Shown one piece after another: positions 28,031 through 35,170 of a stretch of DNA of 59,072 nt; position 1 is the first letter of the stretch, and every line of letters starts with the position of its first letter. Location of the stretch: positions 210,789 to 269,860 of the forward strand of contig NZ_MBLO01000259.1 in the NCBI RefSeq assembly GCF_001854805.1. Direction: 5' to 3'. This DNA is from Pseudofrankia coriaricola (GTDB taxonomy: Bacteria; Actinomycetota; Actinomycetes; Frankiales; Frankiaceae). The notes under the pieces were generated by a model, which was not told where the DNA came from, ran no database searches, and saw nothing but the letters and a program-made list of their open reading frames with translations. The translations under genes and the position numbers were made by a program.

Positions 28031-30067
28031 ATGACGACGCCCGACGCACCGGTCACCGACCGGGCTAAGACGACGGACGAGGCGGTGAGCCCGAGCCTCG
28101 AGGATCCGGTGGCGCGGGGCGCGAGCGAGCTCATCGGCGGGCCGCCGGGGCGGCACGCCGTGCTGCCCGACCGGCGGACCTGGTGGACGCCCGTGCGGGT
28201 GCTGCTCGCGCTGACGATCGTCGTCTGCGGCCTTGGCTACGCGCAGAAGTCGACCTGCCGCGACACCCGGAACTGGACGCACGAGTACCAGTACACGCGG
28301 ATGTGCTACTCGGACGTCGTCGCGCTCTACTCGCAGGAGGGCCTGAAGGACGGCAAGGTCCCCTACCTGGACTACCCGACCGAGTACCCGCCGCTGATCG
28401 GCGCGACCATGGAAGTGGTCGCCGCCGTCTCCAGGGTCGCCCCGCCGCAGAAGCCGGTCTACCGGACCGAGAACGGCGAGCAGGTCATCGACCACTGGAC
28501 CATCGACGCCCGCTCCGCGCTGTTCTACGACCTGACCGCGCTGCTCTTCCTCTGCTTCGCCTGCGTGGCCGTCGTCGCCGTCGCGAAGACCGCCGGCAGG
28601 CGGCGGATCTGGGACGCGGCGCTGTTCGCGCTCGCGCCCACGATGGTGCTGCACCTGCTGACGAACTGGGACATCGTCGCGGTCGCGTTCGGGGCCGTGG
28701 CCGTCTACGCCTGGTCCAGGCGGGCGCCGGTGGCCGCCGGCATCCTGCTCGGCCTCGGAGTGGCCACCAAGCTCTACCCGGTGTTCTTCCTCGTCGCGAT
28801 CGGCGTGCTGTGCCTGCGTACCGGCCAGCTGCGTGCCTTCGGCCGTATGGTCGCCTCCACCGCGGTGACCGTCGTCGCCATCGTGCTGCCGACTTACCTC
28901 GTCGCCGGCTACTTCATCGGCGACAAGAAGTCGCACGGCGGCATCCTGTCGACGCTGGGTTCCGGCGGCTGGTTCGGCATGCTCGACGGGCATGCCGACG
29001 GTGCCCAGAACGCGGTGGTGCGTTTCTTCGACCTCAACGAGCACCGCCCCGCTGACTGGGACTCGCTAGCGTTCGCCGTGCAGTGGCTGGCTGGGGCGTA
29101 CGACCCGGGCTGGTTCGGCGGCCCGCACCTGATCGTCATCGTGCTGGCCACCCTCGGCCTCGCCGCCGTCGCCGCCGGCCCGTGGGTACGTGCGCGCTGG
29201 GCCGAGGCCGGGGACGACGACGCGGCGGATGACCCGGCCGGCGGCATGGGTGGCGCCTTGACGGGTGTGGTCGGCGGCGTCCGCGGGACGACGTTGGCCG
29301 TGGGCGCCGCCAGTTGGCTGGTCGTCGTCGTCGCCACGCCGGTCCTGCTGACGGCGGTGCGCGACCACGGCATACCCGTGTCGGTGCTGAACGCCATCAC
29401 CATGGTCGCGTTGCTCGCCTCGATCGCCGCGATCGCCGGACTGTGCTGGTTCGCGCCGCGCCGCCCGCGCCTGCCGCAGGTCCTGTTCCTGCTCGTCGTC
29501 GCGTTCCTGGTGACCAACAAGGTGTTCTCGCCGCAGTACACGCTGTGGCTGCTGCCGCTGTACGCGTTGGCGAGGCCCAGGTGGCGTGCCTTCCTGGTCT
29601 GGCAGGCCGCCGAGGTCTACCTGCTGTTCATGCGGTTCATGCATTTCATCTACAACGACACCAACGGCGTGCGCGGGGTCTCCCGCGGCTGGTTCGTCGG
29701 CGCGGTCGCGCTGCGTGACCTCGTGCTGCTGGTGCTCGCGGGCCTGATCGTCCGCGAGATCCTGCGTCCCGAGCTCGACGTCGTGCGGGCCTCCGGCGTG
29801 GACGACCCGGCCGGTGGCGTGCTGGACGGAGCCGCGGACGTGTTCGGCCCGCACCGCCGGCCGCCAGTCCTCGTCGGTGAGGTCATCGACGGCCCGTCCG
29901 GATCCGGCGGCCTCTGGGCCGACGCCGCGATGGGTACCGCCACGACGGGTACCGATGAGCGCGGGCGACCCGACGGGGGTGGCGGCGCCGGCGGCGCGCC
30001 CGACGGCGACGTTCTGGAGCCGGGCGCGTTGTTCCGGCCGCGCCGGGCTGATCCCGAACCCCAGTGA
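28031..30067 (+). CDS. Integral membrane glycosyltransferase, GT87-like (polyprenol-phosphate-mannose type)
   Basis: This 678-residue membrane protein has about 10-12 hydrophobic segments. The first hydrophobic helix is at about 57-75, with a periplasmic acidic motif soon after (YLDYPTEYPPLIGATMEV) of the kind that carries catalytic acid residues in GT-C glycosyltransferases. The central part (VLHLLTNWDIVAVAFGAVAV, GVATKLYPVFFLVAIGVL) resembles GT87 mannosyltransferases. The C-terminal 110 residues are soluble and low-complexity. The position after ponA equals Rv0051 in M. tuberculosis, a membrane protein without firm function. Polyprenol-linked mannose as donor is an inference from the fold family. 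ATG 28031 has only a weak ribosome site; the stop overlaps the next start by 4 bases. Confidence 0.82.
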   Translation: MTTPDAPVTDRAKTTDEAVSPSLEDPVARGASELIGGPPGRHAVLPDRRTWWTPVRVLLALTIVVCGLGYAQKSTCRDTRNWTHEYQYTRMCYSDVVALYSQEGLKDGKVPYLDYPTEYPPLIGATMEVVAAVSRVAPPQKPVYRTENGEQVIDHWTIDARSALFYDLTALLFLCFACVAVVAVAKTAGRRRIWDAALFALAPTMVLHLLTNWDIVAVAFGAVAVYAWSRRAPVAAGILLGLGVATKLYPVFFLVAIGVLCLRTGQLRAFGRMVASTAVTVVAIVLPTYLVAGYFIGDKKSHGGILSTLGSGGWFGMLDGHADGAQNAVVRFFDLNEHRPADWDSLAFAVQWLAGAYDPGWFGGPHLIVIVLATLGLAAVAAGPWVRARWAEAGDDDAADDPAGGMGGALTGVVGGVRGTTLAVGAASWLVVVVATPVLLTAVRDHGIPVSVLNAITMVALLASIAAIAGLCWFAPRRPRLPQVLFLLVVAFLVTNKVFSPQYTLWLLPLYALARPRWRAFLVWQAAEVYLLFMRFMHFIYNDTNGVRGVSRGWFVGAVALRDLVLLVLAGLIVREILRPELDVVRASGVDDPAGGVLDGAADVFGPHRRPPVLVGEVIDGPSGSGGLWADAAMGTATTGTDERGRPDGGGGAGGAPDGDVLEPGALFRPRRADPEPQ

Positions 30068-31254
30068 GGCCCCCGCACTCGCCGGGTCCGGTGAGCCCAC
30101 CGGCCCGGCTGGTGTCGTCCGCGAGCGGGCTGTGGGCTCGGCTGCCGGAGGCGGCACGGGCGACGCTGCCACTGTGGCTCGCCAGCCGGGTGGCGGTCGC
30201 GCTGCTGTCGCTCGCCGCCGCGCGGGTAGCGGTCGAGGGCGCGATGGGCAACGTGCCCCGCTTCACCGAGCTGTGGGATCGCTGGGACGTCGGCCTGTTC
30301 ACCAAGGTCGCGCGCTACGGCTATGTCTCGCCGCATTACTCCGACAAGACCGAGGTCGACTTCCCCGCCTTCCCGCTCGCCATCCGGCTGGTCCATTTCG
30401 TCGCGCCGAACTGGATCATCGCGGGACTGATCGTCGTGTTCCTGGCCGGAGCGGTCGCGGCGGCGGCGATCTGGCGGCTGGCCGCGGACGACGGCGGCCC
30501 GGCCGCCGGCCGCGCGGCGGTGCTGGCGATGATCTTTGCGCCGTACGCCGTGTTCCTGTTCGCCGGCTACTCCGAGGCGCTGTTCCTGGCGTTCGCGAGC
30601 ACCGCGTGGCTCGCGGCCCGGCGCGAACGGTGGTGGCTCGCCGGTGCCCTCGCCGCCTGCGCCACCGGGACCCGGGTCACCGGCATCCCGCTGTGGTGTG
30701 GGCTCGTCGTCCTGTACGTCGTCGAACGCCGGCGGGCCGGCGCGCCCGTGATCGCGTGGCCGGCGCTGTCGCTGGCGCTCCCGCCCCTGCCGGTGTTCGG
30801 CTTCCTCTGGTACCTGCACGGCAAGACCGGGGAATGGAACGCCTACACGGCCGCGATGCGCGAGGGCTGGCACCGTTGGGTCGACTGGCCATGGTCGGGC
30901 TGGAGGACGACCTGGGGGTCGGCCTTCCCCGGGGCGGACGGCTCGACGACCTTCACCTGGTTCTGGCGGGCGGAGCTGCTCGCCGTGGTCCTGGGCGTCG
31001 TGGTCACGGTTGCGTTGCTGTACAGCCGCCGATGGGCGGAGGCGACGTTCGTCGGCACGGCGACGCTCCTGATGGCCGCGACCAACTACTACGCCTCGGG
31101 CGTGCGCACGATGTTGGTCGCGTTCCCGGTCTACCTGCTGCTCGCGCGGCTCGCCGCCCGGTTTCCCAGGGCGGCGCCCGCCTACCTGTGGCTGTCCGGC
31201 CCGGTGATGGCCGTCTTCGTGATCGCCTTCACCCAGGGGCGCTGGGTCGACTGA
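30064..31254 (+). CDS. Membrane mannosyltransferase-like protein, PIG-V family
   Basis: The 396-residue membrane protein has about 9-10 hydrophobic segments and PIG-V-like signatures: WDRWDVGLFTKVARYGY near the start of the periplasmic loop, DFPAFPLAIRLV (the FFPLYP-type motif), and FLFAGYSEALFLAFASTAWL. PIG-V enzymes use polyprenol-phosphate mannose to mannosylate lipids, and bacterial members are found in actinobacteria. GTG 30064 overlaps the GT87-like stop (GTGA), so both are one translation unit and probably act in the same envelope glycan or glycolipid pathway. Acceptor unknown. The first 40 residues are Pro/Ser-rich; the exact start is supported only by the overlap. Confidence 0.82.
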   Translation: MRPPHSPGPVSPPARLVSSASGLWARLPEAARATLPLWLASRVAVALLSLAAARVAVEGAMGNVPRFTELWDRWDVGLFTKVARYGYVSPHYSDKTEVDFPAFPLAIRLVHFVAPNWIIAGLIVVFLAGAVAAAAIWRLAADDGGPAAGRAAVLAMIFAPYAVFLFAGYSEALFLAFASTAWLAARRERWWLAGALAACATGTRVTGIPLWCGLVVLYVVERRRAGAPVIAWPALSLALPPLPVFGFLWYLHGKTGEWNAYTAAMREGWHRWVDWPWSGWRTTWGSAFPGADGSTTFTWFWRAELLAVVLGVVVTVALLYSRRWAEATFVGTATLLMAATNYYASGVRTMLVAFPVYLLLARLAARFPRAAPAYLWLSGPVMAVFVIAFTQGRWVD

Positions 31255-31291
31255 CAGCCCATGCCGACACGCGGTGTGCCTGTCAGGCCGG

Positions 31292-31657
31292 TCAAGGCAG
31301 GTCAGGGCCGATCGGGGACCGGAGAGCCACTGCACGAGCCGGTCTCGGCGCCACCGCGGGCAGCCGTTCCGGCGGCGGGGGCCGCGTCGCCGGCCCGCGG
31401 GTCGGCGCGGGCGCGGGCGCGGCGGACGGTGGCGGCGGTACGGCCACCGTCGACGCCGGACGCCGCGCGAGCTGGTCGGAGGCCTCGGTGCCCGCGTTCG
31501 CCGGTGCCAGTGCGCCACCGGCCACCAGGACGAACCCGACTACGACGACCCCGGCGAGCAGCGCGGCCACGGCCTGTGCCGAGTGCGGCATCATCGGCGC
31601 CTCGTCCTGCGCGGGTGCCGGCCGCAGCCGGTGCGAGGTCACCACCGCCGTAGCCAC
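31292..31657 (-). CDS. Hypothetical small membrane protein
   Basis: This 121-residue frame has a clear single transmembrane helix (AVAALLAGVVVVGFVLVAGG, about 28-48) preceded by a short basic/polar N-terminus, then an Ala/Pro-rich outside segment. The plus-strand frames over the same bases are Arg-rich and unlikely to be protein. The helix and the convergent position with the PIG-V gene favour a real gene, but I do not recognise a family, the ribosome site before GTG 31657 is poor, and high GC content easily makes such frames. Treat as probable rather than certain. Confidence 0.5.
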   Translation of the reverse strand: MATAVVTSHRLRPAPAQDEAPMMPHSAQAVAALLAGVVVVGFVLVAGGALAPANAGTEASDQLARRPASTVAVPPPPSAAPAPAPTRGPATRPPPPERLPAVAPRPARAVALRSPIGPDLP

Positions 31658-31829
31658 CCCTTACCCGCGTCGTCCCGGCCGCCCGTGCCGGTGTCGCGCG
31701 GACGGTAACTCACAGTGACGGTCATCTTGGGGAGCGCCAGGTACGCGAGTGGTCCGGGAGCCATCGGTCTGACGGCGCGCCCCGCCGATACGGCCACGAC
31801 GAGGCGGATCGTGCCGCGAGTGCGCCAGG

Positions 31830-32144
31830 ATGGGGACGATGAGTACAGGCGGCGACCCAGAAGGCCCCCCGGCCGGCGACGGCGACGGCGAACGGGCCTC
31901 GAACGCGTTGGCCTATCCGCTCGCCGGCGGGGCGGCGGCCGCGATGCTGTGCGTCATTGTGCTGGCGGCCGTCGACCCGTCTCCCGGACGGCACCTGCGC
32001 GGCCTGCTCGTCCTGCTCGCGCTCGTCGTCCTGCTCGCGGTCGCCTGGGGGTGGGCTCGCACCGTGTGGCACGGGCCGGTGGCGGACCGCCAACCCACCG
32101 GCCGTGGCGACCTGTCCGGCGGGGCCGCCGAGCACGTCGAGTAA
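31830..32144 (+). CDS. Hypothetical two-helix membrane protein
   Basis: The 104-residue product has two hydrophobic helices (LAYPLAGGAAAAMLCVIVLA, about 27-47, and GLLVLLALVVLLAVAWGWA, about 58-77) joined by a short polar loop, with acidic Gly-rich ends. No family recognised. It lies just upstream of the rpsF group on the same strand; a small membrane protein is also present at this spot in related genomes as I recall, but the role is unknown. ATG 31830 and ATG 31839 are both possible; a GGATGGGG precedes the second, which may be the true start. Confidence 0.65.
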   Translation: MGTMSTGGDPEGPPAGDGDGERASNALAYPLAGGAAAAMLCVIVLAAVDPSPGRHLRGLLVLLALVVLLAVAWGWARTVWHGPVADRQPTGRGDLSGGAAEHVE

Positions 32145-32286
32145 GCTCAACGCGGCACGGTGCTCGCCATATGGCGGGCGCCGTCGGCGCGTTCTTCTTC
32201 GCGGCCCACTACGGGTTCCAGTACCAGGGATGTTCAGTACCGGGACGCAGCAGTAGGCCGCGGAGCCAGGAACGCGCATCATTTTC

Positions 32287-32331
32287 CCTCCTGCCACGGG
32301 CGAAGCCCGTGGCCGCCGAGTCCACAGGAGG
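32287..32331 (+). ncRNA. S6:S18-type ribosomal protein leader of rpsF (translational autoregulation)
   Basis: The leader folds by eye into an outer stem CCTCCTG (32287-32293) with CAGGAGG (32325-32331) and an inner hairpin CCACGGGC-GAA-GCCCGTGG (32294-32312). The two stack directly on the 5' side, leaving a 12-base 3' internal segment CCGCCGAGTCCA. A two-stem motif with a CCG-containing 3' bulge is the known binding element for the S6:S18 complex upstream of rpsF in many bacteria. The outer stem contains the AGGAGG ribosome site of rpsF, so protein binding would block translation. Structure is read directly; the assignment is inference. Confidence 0.65.
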
Positions 32332-32342
32332 TGGGTTCAGCC

Positions 32343-32669
32343 TTGGCACGCCACTACGAGCTGATGGTCATCCTCGATCCAGATCTTGAGGAACGCACCG
32401 TCGCGCCGTCCCTCGACCAGTTCCTCTCCGTCGTCCGCAATGGCGGCGGCGCGGTGGAGAAGGTCGACGTCTGGGGCCGCCGCCGGCTCTCCTACGAGAT
32501 CCGCAAGAGCCACGAGGGCATCTACGCCATCATCGATCTGCACGCCGAGCCGGACGTCGTCGCCGAGCTCGACCGTCAGCTCACGCTCAACGAGTCGGTT
32601 ATCCGCACCAAGGTCATCCGGCTGCCCGAAGCGAAGAAGCCGCGCGCCGCCCGTCGGCCGGCCGCCTGA
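32343..32669 (+). CDS. rpsF: 30S ribosomal protein bS6
   Basis: Small-subunit protein that pairs with bS18. The 108 residues show the complete S6 fold: [19 protein letters not shown] at the start, then [19 protein letters not shown] and [15 protein letters not shown]. The start is TTG 32343, 11 bases after AGGAGG (32326-32331); the open frame reaches back to 32160, but this extra part reads as leader, not protein. It is first of the rpsF-ssb-rpsR-rplI group. The ribosome site lies inside a stem of the S6:S18-type leader, so expression is probably autoregulated. Confidence 0.97.
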   Translation: MARHYELMVILDPDLEERTVAPSLDQFLSVVRNGGGAVEKVDVWGRRRLSYEIRKSHEGIYAIIDLHAEPDVVAELDRQLTLNESVIRTKVIRLPEAKKPRAARRPAA

Positions 32670-32697
32670 CACACCCGCGGGACAGGGGGCACATCCC

Positions 32698-33309
32698 ATG
32701 GCCGGTGAGACCGTCATCACTGTCGTCGGCAATCTGACCAGCGACCCGGAGCTGCGGTTCACCCCGAACGGGGCGGCTGTCGCGAGCTTCACGGTCGCAT
32801 CCACGCCGCGCACGCTCGACCGGGCCACCAACGAGTGGAAGGACGGCGAACCGCTGTTCCTGCGCTGCTCGATCTGGCGGCAGGCGGCCGAGCACGTCGC
32901 GGAGTCGCTGACCAAGGGCGCTCGCGTCATCGTCCAGGGTCGGCTCAAGCAGCGCTCGTTCGAGACCCGCGAGGGCGACAAACGTACCGTCATCGAGCTC
33001 GACGTCGATGAGATCGGCCCGTCGCTGCGATACGCGACCGCCAAGGTCGTCCGCGCGGCGCGCGGTGGCGGTGGCGGCGGCGGTGGCTACGACGGCCCGC
33101 CGGACAGCGGATACCGCGGTGGCGGTAGTGCCAGCGGTAACGGTGCCAGCGGTGCCGGTGCTGGTAGCGCCGGCGGTGGCAGTGGTTACCGCGGCGGCGG
33201 CGGCGGTGGTGGTAGCTCCTCCTCTTCCGGGGGCGGCTACTCCGGCGGCGCCGTCGACGACCCCTGGTCGCAGCCGGCCGGCGGGTACTCCGACGAGCCG
33301 CCCTTCTAG
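32698..33309 (+). CDS. ssb: Single-stranded DNA-binding protein
   Basis: Covers and protects single-stranded DNA in replication and repair. The 203-residue protein has an N-terminal OB fold (about 1-115: [53 protein letters not shown]). A long Gly/Ser-rich linker (about 122-185) follows, then the acidic C-terminal tip YSDEPPF that docks partner proteins. ATG 32698 has GGGGG upstream; frames extending back into rpsF are shadows. It lies between rpsF and rpsR, 28 bases after rpsF, as in most bacteria, and 1.9 kb before dnaB. Confidence 0.97.
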   Translation: MAGETVITVVGNLTSDPELRFTPNGAAVASFTVASTPRTLDRATNEWKDGEPLFLRCSIWRQAAEHVAESLTKGARVIVQGRLKQRSFETREGDKRTVIELDVDEIGPSLRYATAKVVRAARGGGGGGGGYDGPPDSGYRGGGSASGNGASGAGAGSAGGGSGYRGGGGGGGSSSSSGGGYSGGAVDDPWSQPAGGYSDEPPF

Positions 33310-33502
33310 CCCCGTTCGTGGTGCCCGGGCGTTCGCGCCCATTGCGCGCCGACCCGGCCGACCCTGCCCGCCGCCCTCTGGGCGGCCTGCTCGGGGTCAC
33401 GATGCCGTCCGGGGCCGGCCCGGACCTCGATGGCGCTTCGCGCCCTCGAGGGGTATCCGGGACGCTCATCTGACTTTGTCTGAAATCTAGGAGTGCACAA
33501 CC

Positions 33503-33739
33503 ATGCCCAAGGCGGCTGTGCGCAAGCCGAAGAAGAAGGTTTGCGTCTTCTGCAAGGACAAGACCGACTACATCGACTACAAGGACACCTCGCTGCTGCG
33601 CAAGTTCATCTCGGACCGCGGCAAGATCCGTGCCCGTCGGGTCACCGGCAACTGCAGCCAGCACCAGCGGGACGTCGCCATCGCGGTGAAGAACAGCCGC
33701 GAGATGGCGCTGCTGCCCTACACCTCGACCGCGCGCTGA
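33503..33739 (+). CDS. rpsR: 30S ribosomal protein bS18, zinc-binding (C+) form
   Basis: This 78-residue protein partners bS6 in the small subunit. It holds the S18 core [20 protein letters not shown] followed by [20 protein letters not shown]. Cysteines in VCVFCKDK plus C and H in NCSQHQ make a zinc ribbon, so this is the zinc-containing C+ version; actinobacteria often carry a second, zinc-free copy elsewhere for zinc limitation. ATG 33503 is preceded by TAGGAG. The 193 bases after ssb hold GC hairpins but no gene. Confidence 0.97.
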   Translation: MPKAAVRKPKKKVCVFCKDKTDYIDYKDTSLLRKFISDRGKIRARRVTGNCSQHQRDVAIAVKNSREMALLPYTSTAR

Positions 33740-33755
33740 GGAGGGTGACGCCGAC

Positions 33756-34202
33756 ATGAAGCTCGTTCTCACCCAGGAGGTGCCGGGCCTCGGCAGCCCC
33801 GGCGACATCGTCGAGGTGGCCGACGGCTACGGCCGCAACTACCTCGTTCCCCAGCAGTTCGCGATCATCGCGACCCGCGGCATCGAGCGCCAGGTCGAGC
33901 AGATCAAGCGGGCCAGGTCGGCCCGGGAGGTCCGTGATCTGGGGCACGCGCAGGAGATCGCCGAGCAGCTCAAGGCGCTGTCCGTGACGCTGACGAGCCG
34001 GGCGGGCAAGGAGGGCCGGCTCTTCGGCTCGATCACCGCCGGCGACGTCACGGACGCCGTGGCGAAGGCGGGCGGTCCGGCGCTGGACAGGCGGAAGGTC
34101 CAGCTGACCTCGCCGATCAAGGCTGTCGGTCAGCACACCGTCGCGGTGTATCTGCACCCCGAGGTGACCGCCCAGCTGACCGTCAGGGTCGCCGCGGCCT
34201 GA
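33756..34202 (+). CDS. rplI: 50S ribosomal protein bL9
   Basis: Large-subunit protein of 148 residues with the standard two-domain form. The N-terminal rRNA-binding domain is MKLVLTQEVPGLGSPGDIVE, then VADGYGRNYLVPQQFA. A long connecting helix follows, then the C-terminal domain (GKEGRLFGSITAGDVTDAV). ATG 33756 follows rpsR by 16 bases with GAGGAGG as ribosome site, so the pair is cotranscribed. The region after the stop up to dnaB is the repeat-rich 34203-35170. Confidence 0.98.
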   Translation: MKLVLTQEVPGLGSPGDIVEVADGYGRNYLVPQQFAIIATRGIERQVEQIKRARSAREVRDLGHAQEIAEQLKALSVTLTSRAGKEGRLFGSITAGDVTDAVAKAGGPALDRRKVQLTSPIKAVGQHTVAVYLHPEVTAQLTVRVAAA

Positions 34203-34242
34203 CTCGCGGAAGCGGTCGCGCGGTCGCCGGACCGGCGCCTCT

Positions 34243-34526
34243 AGCCATACACCCGGCTGGATCTTCGGGTCCGGCCGGCAGGCAAACCTCAGATCAGGCC
34301 GATGTGGACCAGCAGGCATCAACCGAGGTGTCTGCAACGTAAGCACGGTGTAACCAAGTACGCGGCGGGGCGTAACCATAGCCATACACTCGGCTGGATC
34401 TTTGGGTCCGGCCGGCAGGCAAACCTCAGATCAGGCCGATGTGGACCAGCAGGCATCAACCGAGGTGTCTGCAGCGCAAGCATGGTGTAACCGAGTGAGC
34501 GGCGACAAGTAACCACAGCTATACAC
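34243..34526. repeat. 137-bp tandem direct repeat, two copies plus the start of a third
   Basis: Two nearly identical 137-base units start at 34243 and 34380; a third begins at 34517 (AGCTATACAC) but is lost after about 10 bases. Shared strings include GGCAGGCAAACCTCAGATCA and CAACCGAGGTGTCTGCA, and the copies differ by only a few bases. The short frame across it (62 codons) just mirrors the repeat. It lies between rplI and dnaB. I recognise no RNA, mobile element or protein in it. Confidence 0.92.
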
Positions 34527-34717
34527 CTGCCCGGTGTCCCGGGAAAGTCCGGGGCACCGGGCATCGCCGTCTCTGGGCCTGGCCTGCCGGCGTCCTCGGC
34601 CTCACTGCCGGCGTCCTCGGGTCTCCGAATCGACGCACCACGTGGGCCACCCGTGGTCCTCGTAAGGGCTCGCTCGTCGGGTGGGGGATTCATTCGGAGA
34701 CTTGGGCAAGCTTTTTT

Positions 34718-34871
34718 GTGTCCACAGGGCGCCAGGAAGGATGCCCAGCCTGACAGCCGATCCCGGGCGGTACCGGGCTAGTCCATCCACAGTTCATCGG
34801 CCGTCGTCCCGAGGTCCTCCCCAGGCTGCACCGGAGTTGCCCACAGGTTATCCACACATCCCTGTGGATAA
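34718..34871. promoter_or_regulatory. Cluster of DnaA-box-like 9-mers upstream of dnaB
   Basis: Two perfect DnaA boxes, TTATCCACA (34848-34856, plus) and TGTGGATAA (34863-34871, minus), face each other around six bases. Upstream are TTGCCCACA (34837), CCATCCACA (34783) and GTGTCCACA (34718), each one or two bases from TTATCCACA or the actinobacterial TTGTCCACA. Five sites in 154 bases of GC-rich DNA is unlikely by chance. They probably bind DnaA, to regulate dnaB or titrate DnaA; this is not oriC, as no dnaA or dnaN is present. Confidence 0.7.
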
Positions 34872-35028
34872 CTTTTTGCCGCACAGTGCCCGCGTTCCCT
34901 AAAGTCAGCCATTCAGGGGTCGCCACGGAGTGCCGAGCGCGATGCGCGAGGAAGGTGCACGTACGTTCTCTACTCGACGTGCCCGTGGCCATCCCGACGC
35001 TCCTCCTTGACACCGGCCAGCCATCTGA

Positions 35029-35044
35029 TCGAACATATGTTCGA
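35029..35044. promoter_or_regulatory. SOS box (LexA operator) upstream of dnaB
   Basis: TCGAACATATGTTCGA is a perfect 16-base palindrome identical to the best LexA operator of mycobacteria and other actinobacteria (TCGAAC-N4-GTTCGA). It lies 126 bases before the chosen dnaB start. TTGACA at 35007-35012 could be a -35 next to it, although no clear -10 follows at the right spacing. Confidence 0.85.
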
Positions 35045-35060
35045 AGGACGGCTCTGGCCT

Positions 35061-35105
35061 GGACCGACAAGGACTGGACCGGCAAGGAGCGGACCGGCAA
35101 GGAGC
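35061..35105. repeat. 15-bp tandem repeat, three copies, in the dnaB leader
   Basis: Units at 35061, 35076 and 35091 have the form GGACCGGCAAGGAGC (the first differs at three bases). They lie between the SOS box and the dnaB start. Each unit holds AAGGAG, a ribosome-site-like string, but no start codon is suitably placed. Confidence 0.8.
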
Positions 35106-35170
35106 GGCGGGGAGCGGTGCGAGGCACCGTCGGGCCGTGCGAGAAGATCGTGGACGGGGGGGTGAGGCGA

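Noticed and set aside
34203-34885. Replication origin (oriC)
   Set aside because: DnaA boxes and repeats are present, but dnaA/dnaN and a clear AT-rich unwinding element are not; regulation or DnaA titration is the simpler reading.
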